Origin: Pseudoalteromonas sp. NC201
GTDB lineage: Bacteria > Pseudomonadota > Gammaproteobacteria > Enterobacterales > Alteromonadaceae
Direction of reading: 5' to 3'
Assembly: GCF_002850255.1 (NCBI RefSeq)
Contig: NZ_CP022522.1
Coordinates: forward strand, 2,355,125 to 2,419,124
Length of the DNA: 64,000 nt
In this document: piece by piece, positions 7,181 through 16,467 of the stretch
How positions within the stretch are numbered: position 1 is the first letter of the stretch
Layout of the letters: every line of letters begins with the position of its first letter
Made by a program: the position numbers and the translations under genes
Notes under the pieces: generated by a model
What the model was told of the DNA's origin: nothing
Databases searched by the model: none
The model's input: the letters and a program-made list of their open reading frames with translations, nothing else

Positions 7181-8905
7181 ATGCAAGCACAGCAGTTAGC
7201 AGAGCGAATTTTATCAGGTTTTCAAAACCACTATCACGCATTTGTAAAAATTACCAAACTGGCACCCATCGCTTTTGCTGCTCAAAATTGGGGAGAGATA
7301 GAGCGGATAAGTAAAGCGAGGATCAGCCAATACGATAGTAAAGTTGATGAAACCGCACAGAAGTTAATACAACTCTATGGCTCTACGCAACTGGATGAAT
7401 CGCTATGGTATAAAGTAAAACAGGCTTACCTTGAGCGTCTTACCTTTCACCCTCAACCAGAGCTTGCTGAAACTTTCTATAATTCAGTTTTTTGTCGCCT
7501 CTTTCACCGCCGATATTACAATAGCGATTTCATTTTTGTTGAAACCCAGCTTGCTAACGCCACATCACTCCCTGTAGAAGCAGAGTATCGAAGCTATTTT
7601 CCAGTCGTCAGTGGCCTCAAACCCACCATCAAAAGAATCATTGAACACATTGACTTTCATTGTGAATTTGAAGATTTAGATAGAGATATTCGACTACTCG
7701 TTAAGGCGTTTCTTAAACAAGCACCTAACACGCATCATCAGGCACACTTAATGCGCTTCGACATCCTCAGCGCACCTTTCTATCGTAATAAAGGCGCCTA
7801 TATTGTCGGCCGAGTGGTATCTAAATCTGGTGTACAGCCGTTTATCATTTCGGTATTACACGCACAAACTGGGGGCTTACTGATCGATGCGCTGCTTACC
7901 AACAGCTCACAAATGCGGGTGATTTTTGGTTTTGCGCGGGCTTACTTTTTAGTAGAGACCCACGCCCCATCTGCGCTAGTTAAGTTTTTAAATCAACTCA
8001 TGCCAAATAAAACAAAGGCTGAGCTTTATAACGCCATCGGCTTTCATAAACAGGGGAAAACCGAATTTTATCGTGAGTTTTTACACCACTTAGCTAATTC
8101 CGAAGAACAATTTGAAGTCGCTCCAGGTACGCCCGGCATGGTAATGATGGTATTCACTCTGCCAAGCTTTCCCTATGTTTTTAAAGTGATCCGTGACCAA
8201 TTTCCAGAAAGTAAGCCATTTACAAAAACAACCGTTCTAGAGCGGTATCAACTTGTAAAACGCCACGATCGCGTAGGTAGAATGGCAGATACAATTGAAT
8301 ATTCCGATGTGGTGATCCCACTTGCACGTATTTCACCAGCCCTTTATCAGCTATTGCTGGACTCTATCTCTCAAAGTATACGTATTGAGGGGGATAATAT
8401 GGTGATAAAGCACTTGTATATTGAACGCCGTATGACACCGCTCAACCTCTTTGTACAGCAAGCCGATGAAGAAACGTGTGAGCAAGTCATTAGAGATTAC
8501 GGCTATGCGCTCAAAGAAATGCTCGCTGTAAACATTTTTCCAGGTGACATGCTGTTAAAAAACTTTGGCGTGAGTAAACACCATAGAGTTATCTTCTATG
8601 ACTATGATGAGGTGCAATATCTCACGGAAATGAACTTTAGAGCGCTGCCAAAACAAGGGCTAGATAATATGTACGACTCTGGCGATATTTCCAGTGCACC
8701 ACAAGACGTCTTTCCTGAACAGTTGTGTACATTTGTTCTGACAAATCCTACACTAAAGGAAATGTTTCTGCGCCATCATGCTGATTTGGCTGAGGTGTTG
8801 TTTTGGCAGCAAGCACAACGAGATATTCGTGAGAAAGTCGTAAGACATATTTACCCTTATCCACATGACAATCGCTTTCTCCAAAATGCCAAAAAAGAAG
8901 AATAA
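7181..8905 (+). CDS. aceK: Isocitrate dehydrogenase kinase/phosphatase
   Basis: 574 residues, the usual AceK length. The regulatory half is followed by the ATP loop near residues 314-338 (GMVMMVFTLPSFPYVFKVI) and the metal-binding/catalytic part with VIFYDYDEVQY near residue 472. AceK phosphorylates and dephosphorylates isocitrate dehydrogenase and so switches carbon between the TCA cycle and the glyoxylate shunt. The start ATG has AGGGATG just upstream. Unlike E. coli, aceK here is not behind aceB-aceA; it stands alone and a LysR regulator follows after 16 bases. The upstream palindrome at 7102 suggests its own control. Confidence 0.95.
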   Translation: MQAQQLAERILSGFQNHYHAFVKITKLAPIAFAAQNWGEIERISKARISQYDSKVDETAQKLIQLYGSTQLDESLWYKVKQAYLERLTFHPQPELAETFYNSVFCRLFHRRYYNSDFIFVETQLANATSLPVEAEYRSYFPVVSGLKPTIKRIIEHIDFHCEFEDLDRDIRLLVKAFLKQAPNTHHQAHLMRFDILSAPFYRNKGAYIVGRVVSKSGVQPFIISVLHAQTGGLLIDALLTNSSQMRVIFGFARAYFLVETHAPSALVKFLNQLMPNKTKAELYNAIGFHKQGKTEFYREFLHHLANSEEQFEVAPGTPGMVMMVFTLPSFPYVFKVIRDQFPESKPFTKTTVLERYQLVKRHDRVGRMADTIEYSDVVIPLARISPALYQLLLDSISQSIRIEGDNMVIKHLYIERRMTPLNLFVQQADEETCEQVIRDYGYALKEMLAVNIFPGDMLLKNFGVSKHHRVIFYDYDEVQYLTEMNFRALPKQGLDNMYDSGDISSAPQDVFPEQLCTFVLTNPTLKEMFLRHHADLAEVLFWQQAQRDIREKVVRHIYPYPHDNRFLQNAKKEE

Positions 8906-8921
8906 TACAAAGGAAAACTGA

Positions 8922-9860
8922 GTGAACATTAGTAAAATTGACCTTAACCTGCTGGTTTACCTCGATACCTTACTTCGAGAATGCAATGTAACACGTGCCG
9001 CAAATCAATTAAGTATTACCCAACCGGCAATGAGTAACGGTCTTAAGCGTCTCAGAAACCTCTTTAATGACCCTATTTTAGTACGTACCAGCGAAGGCAT
9101 GGTGCCAACAGAGCGCGCGCTTGAGCTACAGCCTGTGATCCGTGGCATACTCATGACTTTGGAAGAAACCTTAGCCCCTAACAGGGAGTTTGAAGCAGCG
9201 AGTAGTAATCGAGTGTTTAGGATTATGGCCAGCGACTATGCTGCAAGTACGCTTGCGCCGAAACTTCTAACTAAACTTCATGAGGAAGCCCCAGATACGA
9301 CCCTTGATATTCTCACGCCGAGTGATGTTACTTTTCATGATGTAGAAAATGGCAAGGTAGACATGGCAATTAACCGCTTCGAAAATCTACCGCAATCGTT
9401 TCACCACAAACGAATTTGGAAGGATAGTTTTTGCTGTCTGGTGAAGTCCGATAACCCCGTTATTACCAACTTTACGCTTGATGCCTATTTAAAATCTCGC
9501 CATATTTGGGTAAGTAAAACCGGATTTGGTGTTGGGGTCGGAATGGATCCTGCCGATGTACAGAAACTTGGCTGGGTTGACGAGGCACTCGCACACTTTG
9601 GAAAACACAGAAACATCGCAACTTTTACACGTAATTACCACGTTGCAATTCACTTAGCAAAAGAGCAGAACTTAATCGCAACATTACCGTCAAAAGCCGC
9701 GAATATCTATCGTGATGATCCGACCTTAACAGTTTTGGAGCCGCCATTCCCTATTCCGCCGTTTGAGTTAGATATGATTTGGAGCCCGCTATTACACCGT
9801 GATGCAAGCCACATTTGGCTGAGACAAAAAATCGCTGAGGTAGCTGAAGAGCTAGCATAG
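8922..9860 (+). CDS. LysR-type transcription regulator downstream of aceK
   Basis: 312 residues, GTG start with AAGGAAAA upstream. The N-terminus (IDLNLLVYLDTLLRECNVTRAANQL then ITQPAMSNGLKRLRNLF) is a winged helix-turn-helix of the NodD/LeuO-like LysR branch, which starts DLNLL. The C-terminal part is a substrate-binding domain with DMAINRFENLP and a DMIWSPLLHRD segment. It is only 16 bases after aceK, so it may be co-transcribed. Its effector and targets are unknown; control of central carbon or fatty-acid use is a guess from context. Confidence 0.88.
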   Translation: MNISKIDLNLLVYLDTLLRECNVTRAANQLSITQPAMSNGLKRLRNLFNDPILVRTSEGMVPTERALELQPVIRGILMTLEETLAPNREFEAASSNRVFRIMASDYAASTLAPKLLTKLHEEAPDTTLDILTPSDVTFHDVENGKVDMAINRFENLPQSFHHKRIWKDSFCCLVKSDNPVITNFTLDAYLKSRHIWVSKTGFGVGVGMDPADVQKLGWVDEALAHFGKHRNIATFTRNYHVAIHLAKEQNLIATLPSKAANIYRDDPTLTVLEPPFPIPPFELDMIWSPLLHRDASHIWLRQKIAEVAEELA

Positions 9861-9959
9861 CGATATAACTAAGCTTTGCTTTGGTGCGCTTTTTGAAATT
9901 GGTATCGCCAGCTAATTGAACTATCCTTTTATCTATATGCATAAAAGGTGCAATAGAGC

Positions 9960-10334
9960 ATGGCGAAATTCTCTTATAGAGCAACGGTTGATAGTAAAGA
10001 GAAACTTATCCACGCAGCCGCATACGGGGAATGCGTGGAAGCCAATATCATCGAGATGTACAAAAATTTAGGGCTTGCACTTAAATCGAATCAGCTAAAA
10101 AGTTTAGTTATCGACGTCTCTCAATTACATATCACCTACGACTATCCAAGCGTGCTAACCGCTTTACAAAAACTCAATCAATTTGTCGATGGGGTTACTC
10201 TTGCCCGAGTTATCTCCCCCTCAGACACCAAAAGTGGATTAATTGAAGCATTTGCTGACAAGCACGGCTTAGCGATTAAAAACTTCGAGAACTACAACGA
10301 CGCAGTAGCTTGGGTACATGCTGTGAATACATAA
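9960..10334 (+). CDS. Small STAS/SpoIIAA-like protein
   Basis: 124 residues, no signal peptide. The alternation of a beta strand (KSLVIDVSQLHITYD), a helix and a second strand-helix pair resembles SpoIIAA-like (STAS) domains that are common as single-domain proteins in marine gammaproteobacteria. No phosphorylatable Ser motif is evident. It is flanked by an upstream LysR gene and a downstream MarC gene, both with gaps of 100 bases or more, so it is likely a single transcription unit. Function unknown. Confidence 0.65.
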   Translation: MAKFSYRATVDSKEKLIHAAAYGECVEANIIEMYKNLGLALKSNQLKSLVIDVSQLHITYDYPSVLTALQKLNQFVDGVTLARVISPSDTKSGLIEAFADKHGLAIKNFENYNDAVAWVHAVNT

Positions 10335-10453
10335 AATAATTAAGGAAATTCAGAATAAAGTCATGAAATTAGTGATATTATTTGCCGTTGGTCAATAGCA
10401 GATGGCCAACCATAAGCAATTTTTGAACAACCTTTATTTCATAATAGGGAACT

Positions 10454-11062
10454 ATGGAACATTATATCTCAACGTTCATTTTTTTCTTTGCGGTCATCGA
10501 CCCCATTGGCACCATCCCAGTATTTATCGCAACCACTACTGGCTTTGATATTGCGACGAAACGAAAAATAGCGGTAAAAGCTACACTGGTTGCAGCCATT
10601 GTGTTGCTGTTTTTTATTATTGCGGGCGAAATCATTTTAAACGCGATTGGTATTCCCCTACCTGCATTCGCGATTGCCGGAGGCATCGTACTGTTCATCT
10701 TTGCCATGACAATGATTTTTGGCGAGGGTAAGCCAAGTGAAGAGATTAAGTTAGACAGTAAAGCATCCGATACCGCTATTTTCCCTTTAGCAATGCCTTC
10801 TATCGCAAGCCCAGGGGCAATGCTAGCAGCCGTTTTGCTTACTAAAAACAGCGAAAACAATGTATTTGAACAACTCCAAACGTCGATTATTATGCTCAGC
10901 GTATTGGCTATCGTGTTGATATTTCTACTGGTTGCGACAAAAATTCACCAATGGATTGGTGATAGTGGCGCAAGTATCGTCAGCCGAGTAATGGGACTTA
11001 TTTTAGCTTCAGTTGCAGTATCTAGTGTATTGGCGGGTATTAAAGAATATTTTATGTTGTAA
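10454..11062 (+). CDS. MarC family membrane protein (NAAT-type)
   Basis: 202 residues with about six transmembrane segments. FAVIDPIGTIPVFIATT near the start and PLAMPSIASPGAML in the middle are the repeat-like signature of the MarC/YhgN family. The family was once linked to multiple antibiotic resistance and is listed as amino-acid transport-like, but its activity is not firmly established. The start has AATAGGGAACT upstream. A weak hairpin lies between its stop and the converging mltG. Confidence 0.88.
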   Translation: MEHYISTFIFFFAVIDPIGTIPVFIATTTGFDIATKRKIAVKATLVAAIVLLFFIIAGEIILNAIGIPLPAFAIAGGIVLFIFAMTMIFGEGKPSEEIKLDSKASDTAIFPLAMPSIASPGAMLAAVLLTKNSENNVFEQLQTSIIMLSVLAIVLIFLLVATKIHQWIGDSGASIVSRVMGLILASVAVSSVLAGIKEYFML

Positions 11063-11073
11063 TAGAGAGTAAC

Positions 11074-11094
11074 GAGAGGGTTAGCCCTCTCTTT
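11074..11094. terminator. Hairpin between marC-type gene and mltG
   Basis: GAGAGGG and CCCTCTC form a short hairpin around TTAG, between two converging genes. The T-tract on the plus side is short (CTTTCG), so termination is likely but modest. Confidence 0.5.
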
Positions 11095-11099
11095 CGATG

Positions 11100-12071
11100 T
11101 CATTGTTTCAAAATAAATTTCTTCACCGCTTTATTATGTTCAGTCAGTGTTTTCGAAAAGTGGTGTCCACCATCTCCTGACGCAACAAAGTACAAGTATT
11201 CGGTTGTTGCTGGATTAAGTGCCGCATGGATCGCAGCACGAGACGGCATTGCAATGGGTGTCGGTGGCAAACCATCAATCCGATAGGTGTTATATGGTGT
11301 CTTTTCACGGATATCTTCACGTTTAATATCACCATCAAACTGCTCACCGATACCATAGATAATGGTTGGATCTGTCTGTAAACGCATGCCCTTACGCAAA
11401 CGATTGATAAAAACGGAGGCAACTTTATCTCGTTCTGCGACTACACCCGTTTCTTTCTCAATAATCGAAGCCAAGATCAAGGCTTCATAAGGCGTGTTTA
11501 AAGGAAGATCTGGCATTCTATTTTGCCACTCTTCTTCAAGCACACTCTGCATTTTGGTATGGGCACGTTTAAGTAAGCGCTGTGCTGAATCATTTCCATG
11601 ATAGTGGTAGGTGTCGGGGTACAACCACCCTTCAGCTGAACTTTGCGATATATTCAGTTGTGCTGTCAGCTTATCAATGTCTTGCGTTAAGTAGGGGGCG
11701 CTGAGGAGCTTGTCTTTGACTTCCCAAATGGGCATCCCTTCAATGATTGTAAAGCTAAAGTTGTGTTGCTCCCCGCGACTAATTTTGCTGATGGCATCTA
11801 GTACAGTTAGCCCTTTAAGATCGTAAAAGCCCGCTTGTAACGCGAATAACTTAGGCTCTAACTTACTATAAAGTTGATAAGGAAAGCAGTTAGATAACGC
11901 CCCGCTACGCTGCCATAGATGACATAGCTGATTGAATGTTTGCCCAGCCTTTATCTCAACTAATGGCTCAGAGATATTAAGTGGTTCAAATTTAACCTTA
12001 TTTATTTGCTGAGATAACCACCATGACGCTGCTGCTATCAAAAATGCGACTATGATGAACAGTTTTTTCAT
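11100..12071 (-). CDS. mltG: Endolytic murein transglycosylase MltG
   Basis: 323 residues. One N-terminal transmembrane helix (LFIIVAFLIAAASWWL) anchors a periplasmic YceG-like domain. The segments ILASIIEKETGV (catalytic Glu region, about residue 205) and LQTDPTIIYGIG, then YRIDGLPPTPIAMPS, define the family. MltG cuts nascent peptidoglycan strands and helps set strand length. The gene follows pabC directly, as in many gammaproteobacteria. Normally tmk and holB come next; here the converging MarC-type gene does instead, so the operon stops at mltG. Confidence 0.95.
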   Translation of the reverse strand: MKKLFIIVAFLIAAASWWLSQQINKVKFEPLNISEPLVEIKAGQTFNQLCHLWQRSGALSNCFPYQLYSKLEPKLFALQAGFYDLKGLTVLDAISKISRGEQHNFSFTIIEGMPIWEVKDKLLSAPYLTQDIDKLTAQLNISQSSAEGWLYPDTYHYHGNDSAQRLLKRAHTKMQSVLEEEWQNRMPDLPLNTPYEALILASIIEKETGVVAERDKVASVFINRLRKGMRLQTDPTIIYGIGEQFDGDIKREDIREKTPYNTYRIDGLPPTPIAMPSRAAIHAALNPATTEYLYFVASGDGGHHFSKTLTEHNKAVKKFILKQ

Positions 12072-12076
12072 TTATA

Positions 12077-12850
12077 TTATTTCCCTAAAAATCGCCTTTT
12101 CAATTCATGTAAGTCGGCGATATCGAAATGTTTATTCTCAATTCTTACTACAGGTACCAACTGCATTAAACTATTACAAATAAATACACCATCAGCCGCT
12201 TGTAACTCGTCAAAAGCAATATTTTTGACCCTAATATCGTGTTTACTTTCAAGTGCGGTTAAAAACACGCCTTTAATGCCTGAGCCACTAAGTTCTGGTG
12301 TATACAGCCTGTTGTCTTTAATCATGATGATATTTGCCGCTGACGCTTCAATCACCCTATCATTGATGTCCGTCACAATGACATCGTCACAAACCAATGT
12401 CTGAGCATCTTGTTTAATAAGTACTTGTTCTAACCGATTCAGTGTCTTTAATCCAGCGAGTAACGGCTGAATACCCAGTTTAACCCGGCTTAATGCGACT
12501 TCAATCCCACTCTGCTGCCAAGTTGTATAGTGTGAAGGAAAAGGTAATATCTGAATACTCACACTCAGCTCAGGCGTCTCAGGAGCTTGATAACCACGGC
12601 CCCCTTCCCCTCGAGTGATAAGGAGCTTTAGCACCGCTTCCCTTTTATCTTTAACTTGCTCTTGAACCAAAGACTCGATTTCGCCTAGTCGTAACTCAGG
12701 AAAGCCCAAGCGCTGCTGACATTCCACCAGTCGGTTTCTATGAAGTGGCCACAAATCAACATTTCCATCACGGACTAACGCGGTGGTAAAAAAGCCATCG
12801 CCATAGGCCAATCCTCTGTCAGTGTTAGAAAAAAGCTGTTGATTATCCAC
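12077..12850 (-). CDS. pabC: Aminodeoxychorismate lyase
   Basis: 257 residues from GTG 12850 (then DNQQLFSNTDRGLAYGDGFF). I chose this GTG because AAGGA sits about 6 bases upstream and because a longer reading from 12916 would run through the fabF terminator hairpin. PLP fold-type IV features are RGLAYGDG, the LKTLNRLEQVLI segment that holds the PLP lysine, and EASAANIIMIKD. The enzyme makes 4-aminobenzoate from aminodeoxychorismate for folate synthesis. It lies between fabF and mltG, the standard gene order. Confidence 0.92.
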   Translation of the reverse strand: MDNQQLFSNTDRGLAYGDGFFTTALVRDGNVDLWPLHRNRLVECQQRLGFPELRLGEIESLVQEQVKDKREAVLKLLITRGEGGRGYQAPETPELSVSIQILPFPSHYTTWQQSGIEVALSRVKLGIQPLLAGLKTLNRLEQVLIKQDAQTLVCDDVIVTDINDRVIEASAANIIMIKDNRLYTPELSGSGIKGVFLTALESKHDIRVKNIAFDELQAADGVFICNSLMQLVPVVRIENKHFDIADLHELKRRFLGK

Positions 12851-12882
12851 ATCACTTTCCTTTTTAAGGGTATCAAAAACAT

Positions 12883-12911
12883 AAAAAAACTCGGCAATGC
12901 CGAGCTTTTTT
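12883..12911 (-). terminator. Terminator after fabF
   Basis: On the minus strand, AAAAAAGCTCGG, a short loop and CCGAGTTTTTTT form a strong hairpin with T-tract between the fabF stop and the pabC start. Read-through is likely needed for pabC-mltG, or these have their own promoter. Confidence 0.8.
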
Positions 12912-12949
12912 ATCATAACCTACTTTGCTATCAAATTACTAAGGCTGAT

Positions 12950-14188
12950 CTACACCTTTTTAAATAGCAACGAACCGTTTGTTCCACCGAAACCAAACGA
13001 GTTACACAAAGTGTACTCTAGTTTCGCATCACGGGCAGTATGAGGCACATAATCTAAATCACAGCCTTCATCTGGGTTATCCAAGTTAATGGTCGGCGTT
13101 ACTTTTTGGTCTTGCAGCGCAAGAATCGAAATAATTGATTCAACTGAGCCTGCAGCACCAAGTAAGTGACCCATCATTGATTTAGACGAGCTCACCATCA
13201 CATTTTTTGCCGCAGAACCAAATACCGACTTAACAGCATGCGTCTCTGCAACGTCACCCGCTGGAGTAGAAGTGCCGTGTGCGTTGATATAGCCAACCTG
13301 CTCTGCATTGATCCCTGCATCATTCAATGCATTAACCATGGCCTGTGCAGCACCTGCACCGTCTTCTGGTGGTGATGTCATGTGATATGCATCGCCACTC
13401 ATACCAAAGCCAACCAGTTCAGCGTAGATCTTCGCACCACGAGCTTTCGCATGTTCATATTCTTCCAGTACGATCACACCGGCTCCATCAGCTAGCACAA
13501 AACCATCACGGTCTTTATCCCAAGGGCGAGAAGCCGCTTGCGGATCATCGTTACGTGTAGAAAGCGCACGAGCCGCGCTAAAACCACCCATACCAATTGG
13601 CGTTGACGCTTTTTCAGCACCGCCTGCTACCATCGCATCCGCGTCGCCGTACGCAATCATACGTGCCGCATGGCCAATATTATGAAGGCCAGTTGTACAT
13701 GCAGTCACAATCGAAATATTTGGACCTCTCAAGCCATGCATGATGGACAAGTGGCCAGAGATCATATTGATAATGGTAGACGGAACGTAAAACGGAGAAA
13801 GCTTGCGTGGACCGCTATTTAATAGCTTAATGTGGTTTTCTTCAATTAGCGTCAAACCACCGATACCAGAGCCGATGGCCACACCAACTCTAGCGGCATT
13901 CTCTTCGTTAACTTCAAGACCTGAGTCTTTTAAAGCCTGTACACCTGCAGCGATACCATACTGGATGAAAACATCCATTTTTTTAGCATCTTTAGGGGAA
14001 ATGTACTCAGTGACATCAAAGTCGTTCACTAAACCAGCAAACTTAGTCCCGAAACCTTCTGTGTCAAAATGCGTGATATTGCGAATACCACTACGGCCTT
14101 CTAATAAGCCCTGCCAGGTAGATGCAACATCATTACCCAGCGGCGTCAACATACCTAAGCCAGTTACTACGACTCGACGTTTAGCCAC
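12950..14188 (-). CDS. fabF: Beta-ketoacyl-ACP synthase II
   Basis: 412 residues from GTG 14188 ([12 protein letters not shown]). An upstream TTG at 14200 lies inside the Shine-Dalgarno GGAGG, so it cannot be the start. The active-site Cys is in VTACTTG (about residue 164); the two His are in [11 protein letters not shown] and [19 protein letters not shown] closes the site. FabF elongates acyl chains and is important for temperature-dependent making of unsaturated acyl chains. It is the last fab gene of this cluster, behind acpP. Confidence 0.96.
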   Translation of the reverse strand: MAKRRVVVTGLGMLTPLGNDVASTWQGLLEGRSGIRNITHFDTEGFGTKFAGLVNDFDVTEYISPKDAKKMDVFIQYGIAAGVQALKDSGLEVNEENAARVGVAIGSGIGGLTLIEENHIKLLNSGPRKLSPFYVPSTIINMISGHLSIMHGLRGPNISIVTACTTGLHNIGHAARMIAYGDADAMVAGGAEKASTPIGMGGFSAARALSTRNDDPQAASRPWDKDRDGFVLADGAGVIVLEEYEHAKARGAKIYAELVGFGMSGDAYHMTSPPEDGAGAAQAMVNALNDAGINAEQVGYINAHGTSTPAGDVAETHAVKSVFGSAAKNVMVSSSKSMMGHLLGAAGSVESIISILALQDQKVTPTINLDNPDEGCDLDYVPHTARDAKLEYTLCNSFGFGGTNGSLLFKKV

Positions 14189-14238
14189 GGTGTCCTCCAA
14201 AAAGGGATTATTATAATAATTGGGGGGTCTAGAAAGAG

Positions 14239-14262
14239 TTAGGGCAGCGAGTGCTGCCCTAA
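14239..14262 (-). terminator. Hairpin between acpP and fabF (attenuator-like)
   Basis: TTAGGGCAGC and GCTGCCCTAA, a perfect 10-base stem, sit just after the acpP stop. The T-tract is weak, so it likely lowers but does not stop transcription into fabF. This would fit the higher need for ACP than for FabF. Confidence 0.6.
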
Positions 14263-14274
14263 TAGAAAAGCTAG

Positions 14275-14511
14275 TTACTCAGCGTGAGCAGTAACGTAGT
14301 CGATAGCTGCCTGAACAGTAGTGATTTTCTCAGCTTCTTCATCAGGGATTTCTGTATCGAACTCTTCTTCTAGCGCCATTACAAGCTCAACAGTGTCTAG
14401 AGAGTCAGCACCTAAATCATCAACGAAAGACGCTTCTGATTTAACTTCTTCTTCTTTAACACCTAGTTGTTCAACAATAATTTTCTTTACGCGTTCTTGG
14501 ATGTCGCTCAT
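14275..14511 (-). CDS. acpP: Acyl carrier protein
   Basis: 78 residues, strongly acidic. The phosphopantetheine attachment Ser is in [10 protein letters not shown] (about residue 37). It carries growing acyl chains through fatty-acid synthesis. Separated from fabG by about 215 bases with a likely promoter, as is common for this abundant protein; fabF follows after a hairpin. Confidence 0.98.
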   Translation of the reverse strand: MSDIQERVKKIIVEQLGVKEEEVKSEASFVDDLGADSLDTVELVMALEEEFDTEIPDEEAEKITTVQAAIDYVTAHAE

Positions 14512-14562
14512 TCTTCTTTCCTTTATTTAAACGCTACTGCGTTAATTTTCAGATTGCGGCGC

Positions 14563-14591
14563 AGTTTACGACGCATCATTCTGGGATTCAA
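14563..14591 (-). promoter_or_regulatory. Promoter candidate for acpP
   Basis: On the minus strand, TTGAAT and TAAACT are separated by exactly 17 bases, ending about 50 bases before the acpP start. This agrees with the known need for a strong acpP promoter, but it is read by eye. Confidence 0.45.
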
Positions 14592-14687
14592 GGATTGACC
14601 CGTACTTTTTTTTCTGGTCAAACCTGTTACAAAGCTTTGGATCTTTTTATCGCCTATTTTCGTGACGATTTCAAGTACGTTGTCGAC

Positions 14688-14721
14688 AAGATCACAAAAA
14701 TTTCAATTGATTTGTGATCTT
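14688..14721 (-). terminator. Hairpin after fabG
   Basis: A perfect 11-base inverted repeat (AAGATCACAAA and its complement) with a 12-base loop lies just after the fabG stop. There is no strong T-tract, so it may stabilise the mRNA end or terminate in part. Confidence 0.45.
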
Positions 14722-14727
14722 AGCGGG

Positions 14728-15474
14728 TTAAACCATGTACATCGCACCATTTACGTGCAAAGTTTCACCAGAAACATAAGCTGCCACATCTGATGCTAAA
14801 TAAACCACAGCCGCTGCGATTTCTTCAGGCTGACCTAAACGACCTGCTGGTACATTCGCCAAAGTCGCTGCTTTTTGCTCATCAGTTAGCTCATCCGTCA
14901 TGTCTGTCTGAATGAAGCCCGGTGCTACAGTATTTACCGTAATACCACGAGATGCAACCTCACGCGCCAATGATTTTGTAAAACCAATTACGCCCGCTTT
15001 TGCAGCAGCATAGTTAGCTTGACCCGCATTACCCATAGTGCCCACTACTGAACCAATGTTAATGATACGGCCATTTTTCTTCTTCATCATTGGGCGAAGT
15101 ACCGCTTTTGATAAGCGGAAAATGGATGACAAGTTAGTATCGATGATGTCATCCCACTCTTGATCTTTCATGCGCATCAGCAAGTTATCACGAGTGATAC
15201 CAGCATTGTTTACCAACACATCGATATCACCTAAGTCTGCTTTGATTGCATCCAAAGTTGCTGCGATTGAGTCGGCATCTGTCACGTTTAGCGCATAACC
15301 TTTACCACTTTCGCCTAGATACTCAGAGATACGCTCTGCTCCAGACTCACTCGTTGCAGTACCCGCAACTTTTGCACCTTGTGCCACTAAGGCGTTAGCG
15401 ATTGCTTTACCAATACCTCGGCTAGCACCCGTTACTAGTACTACTTTTCCTTCTAAAGAAAATAAATTACTCAT
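14728..15474 (-). CDS. fabG: 3-oxoacyl-ACP reductase
   Basis: 248 residues from ATG 15474 (MSNLFSLEGKVVLVTGASRG). A longer reading from 15504 overlaps fabD and lacks family support. NADPH-binding GASRGIG is at about residues 16-22, NNAGITRDN follows and the catalytic YAAAKAG is near residue 155. It reduces 3-oxoacyl-ACP in each elongation round. It lies 13 bases after fabD in the operon. Confidence 0.96.
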   Translation of the reverse strand: MSNLFSLEGKVVLVTGASRGIGKAIANALVAQGAKVAGTATSESGAERISEYLGESGKGYALNVTDADSIAATLDAIKADLGDIDVLVNNAGITRDNLLMRMKDQEWDDIIDTNLSSIFRLSKAVLRPMMKKKNGRIINIGSVVGTMGNAGQANYAAAKAGVIGFTKSLAREVASRGITVNTVAPGFIQTDMTDELTDEQKAATLANVPAGRLGQPEEIAAAVVYLASDVAAYVSGETLHVNGAMYMV

Positions 15475-15487
15475 AATACTCTCGTTA

Positions 15488-16414
15488 TTATTCTGCTGCT
15501 GCAATGGCAGCTAAATCATTTACCGACACGCACGACACTGAGCGGTCGATGCGTTTGACAAGACCCGAAATCACTTTACCAGGGCCGAACTCAAAAGTTG
15601 TTGTAACACCTTCTTTTGCAACCGCTTGTACAGTTTCAGTCCATCTTACTGGACTATAAAGCTGGCGAATAAGCGCATCTTTTATTGCTGCAGCATCTTT
15701 TGCAACAGCAACGTCAACATTGTTAATCACGTCAAACTTTGGCTCTGAAAAAGCGAGTATCTCAAGATCTTTAGCTAATTTATCAGCTGCTGGTTTCATT
15801 AATGCGCAATGAGATGGAACGCTAACTGCAAGTGGTAATGCGCGTTTAGCTCCTGCTTCTTTACACGCTTCAGAGGCTCGATTTACTGCTTCAACATGAC
15901 CCGCAATCACCACTTGACCTGGTGAGTTGTAGTTTACCGGCGAAACAACATCCCCCTGTGCAGATTCGGCACACACCTTAGCAATCACGTCATCATCTAA
16001 ACCAATAATTGCCGCCATTGAACCCGTACCAGCAGGAACTGCTTCTTGCATGTATAAACCACGTTTTTCAACTAACTTAACGGCATCTGCAAGGGTTAAT
16101 ACTTCTGCACATACTAATGCAGAGTATTCGCCTAGACTATGGCCTGCTAACGTCAGTTCAGCTTCAACACCTTTCTCTTGCCACGCTCTAAAGGTAGCGA
16201 CACTTGCGGTCAATAAAGCTGGTTGAGTACGGTGCGTTTGGTTTAATTCTTCTTCAGGACCATTTAGCACAAGTTCGGCTAAATCGTAGCCTAGTGCTTC
16301 TGACGCTTCAGCGAACGTCGCTTTAACGATGTCAGAAGATGCTAATAATTCAGATAACATGCCCACGCTTTGTGAGCCCTGCCCTGGGAAAAATAATGCG
16401 ATTTTTTGTGACAT
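15488..16414 (-). CDS. fabD: Malonyl-CoA:ACP transacylase
   Basis: 308 residues. FPGQGSQ at the start and GHSLGEY with the nucleophilic Ser at about residue 93 define the family; the later SVPSHCALM holds the catalytic His. It loads malonate on ACP. It follows plsX after about 50 bases; fabH, which usually sits between these two in Enterobacteria, is absent. Confidence 0.96.
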   Translation of the reverse strand: MSQKIALFFPGQGSQSVGMLSELLASSDIVKATFAEASEALGYDLAELVLNGPEEELNQTHRTQPALLTASVATFRAWQEKGVEAELTLAGHSLGEYSALVCAEVLTLADAVKLVEKRGLYMQEAVPAGTGSMAAIIGLDDDVIAKVCAESAQGDVVSPVNYNSPGQVVIAGHVEAVNRASEACKEAGAKRALPLAVSVPSHCALMKPAADKLAKDLEILAFSEPKFDVINNVDVAVAKDAAAIKDALIRQLYSPVRWTETVQAVAKEGVTTTFEFGPGKVISGLVKRIDRSVSCVSVNDLAAIAAAE

Positions 16415-16467
16415 ATTGTGCTCTTATTTTCTCTGTTGTCGCCACGTCCTCATGTCACTTAGCAGTG

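Noticed and set aside
12851..12916. Longer pabC reading from ATG 12916
   Set aside because: It passes through the fabF terminator hairpin and adds residues not found in PabC; the GTG at 12850 has a good ribosome site.
14189..14200. fabF start at TTG 14200
   Set aside because: The TTG is part of the GGAGG ribosome site; GTG 14188 gives the standard FabF start.
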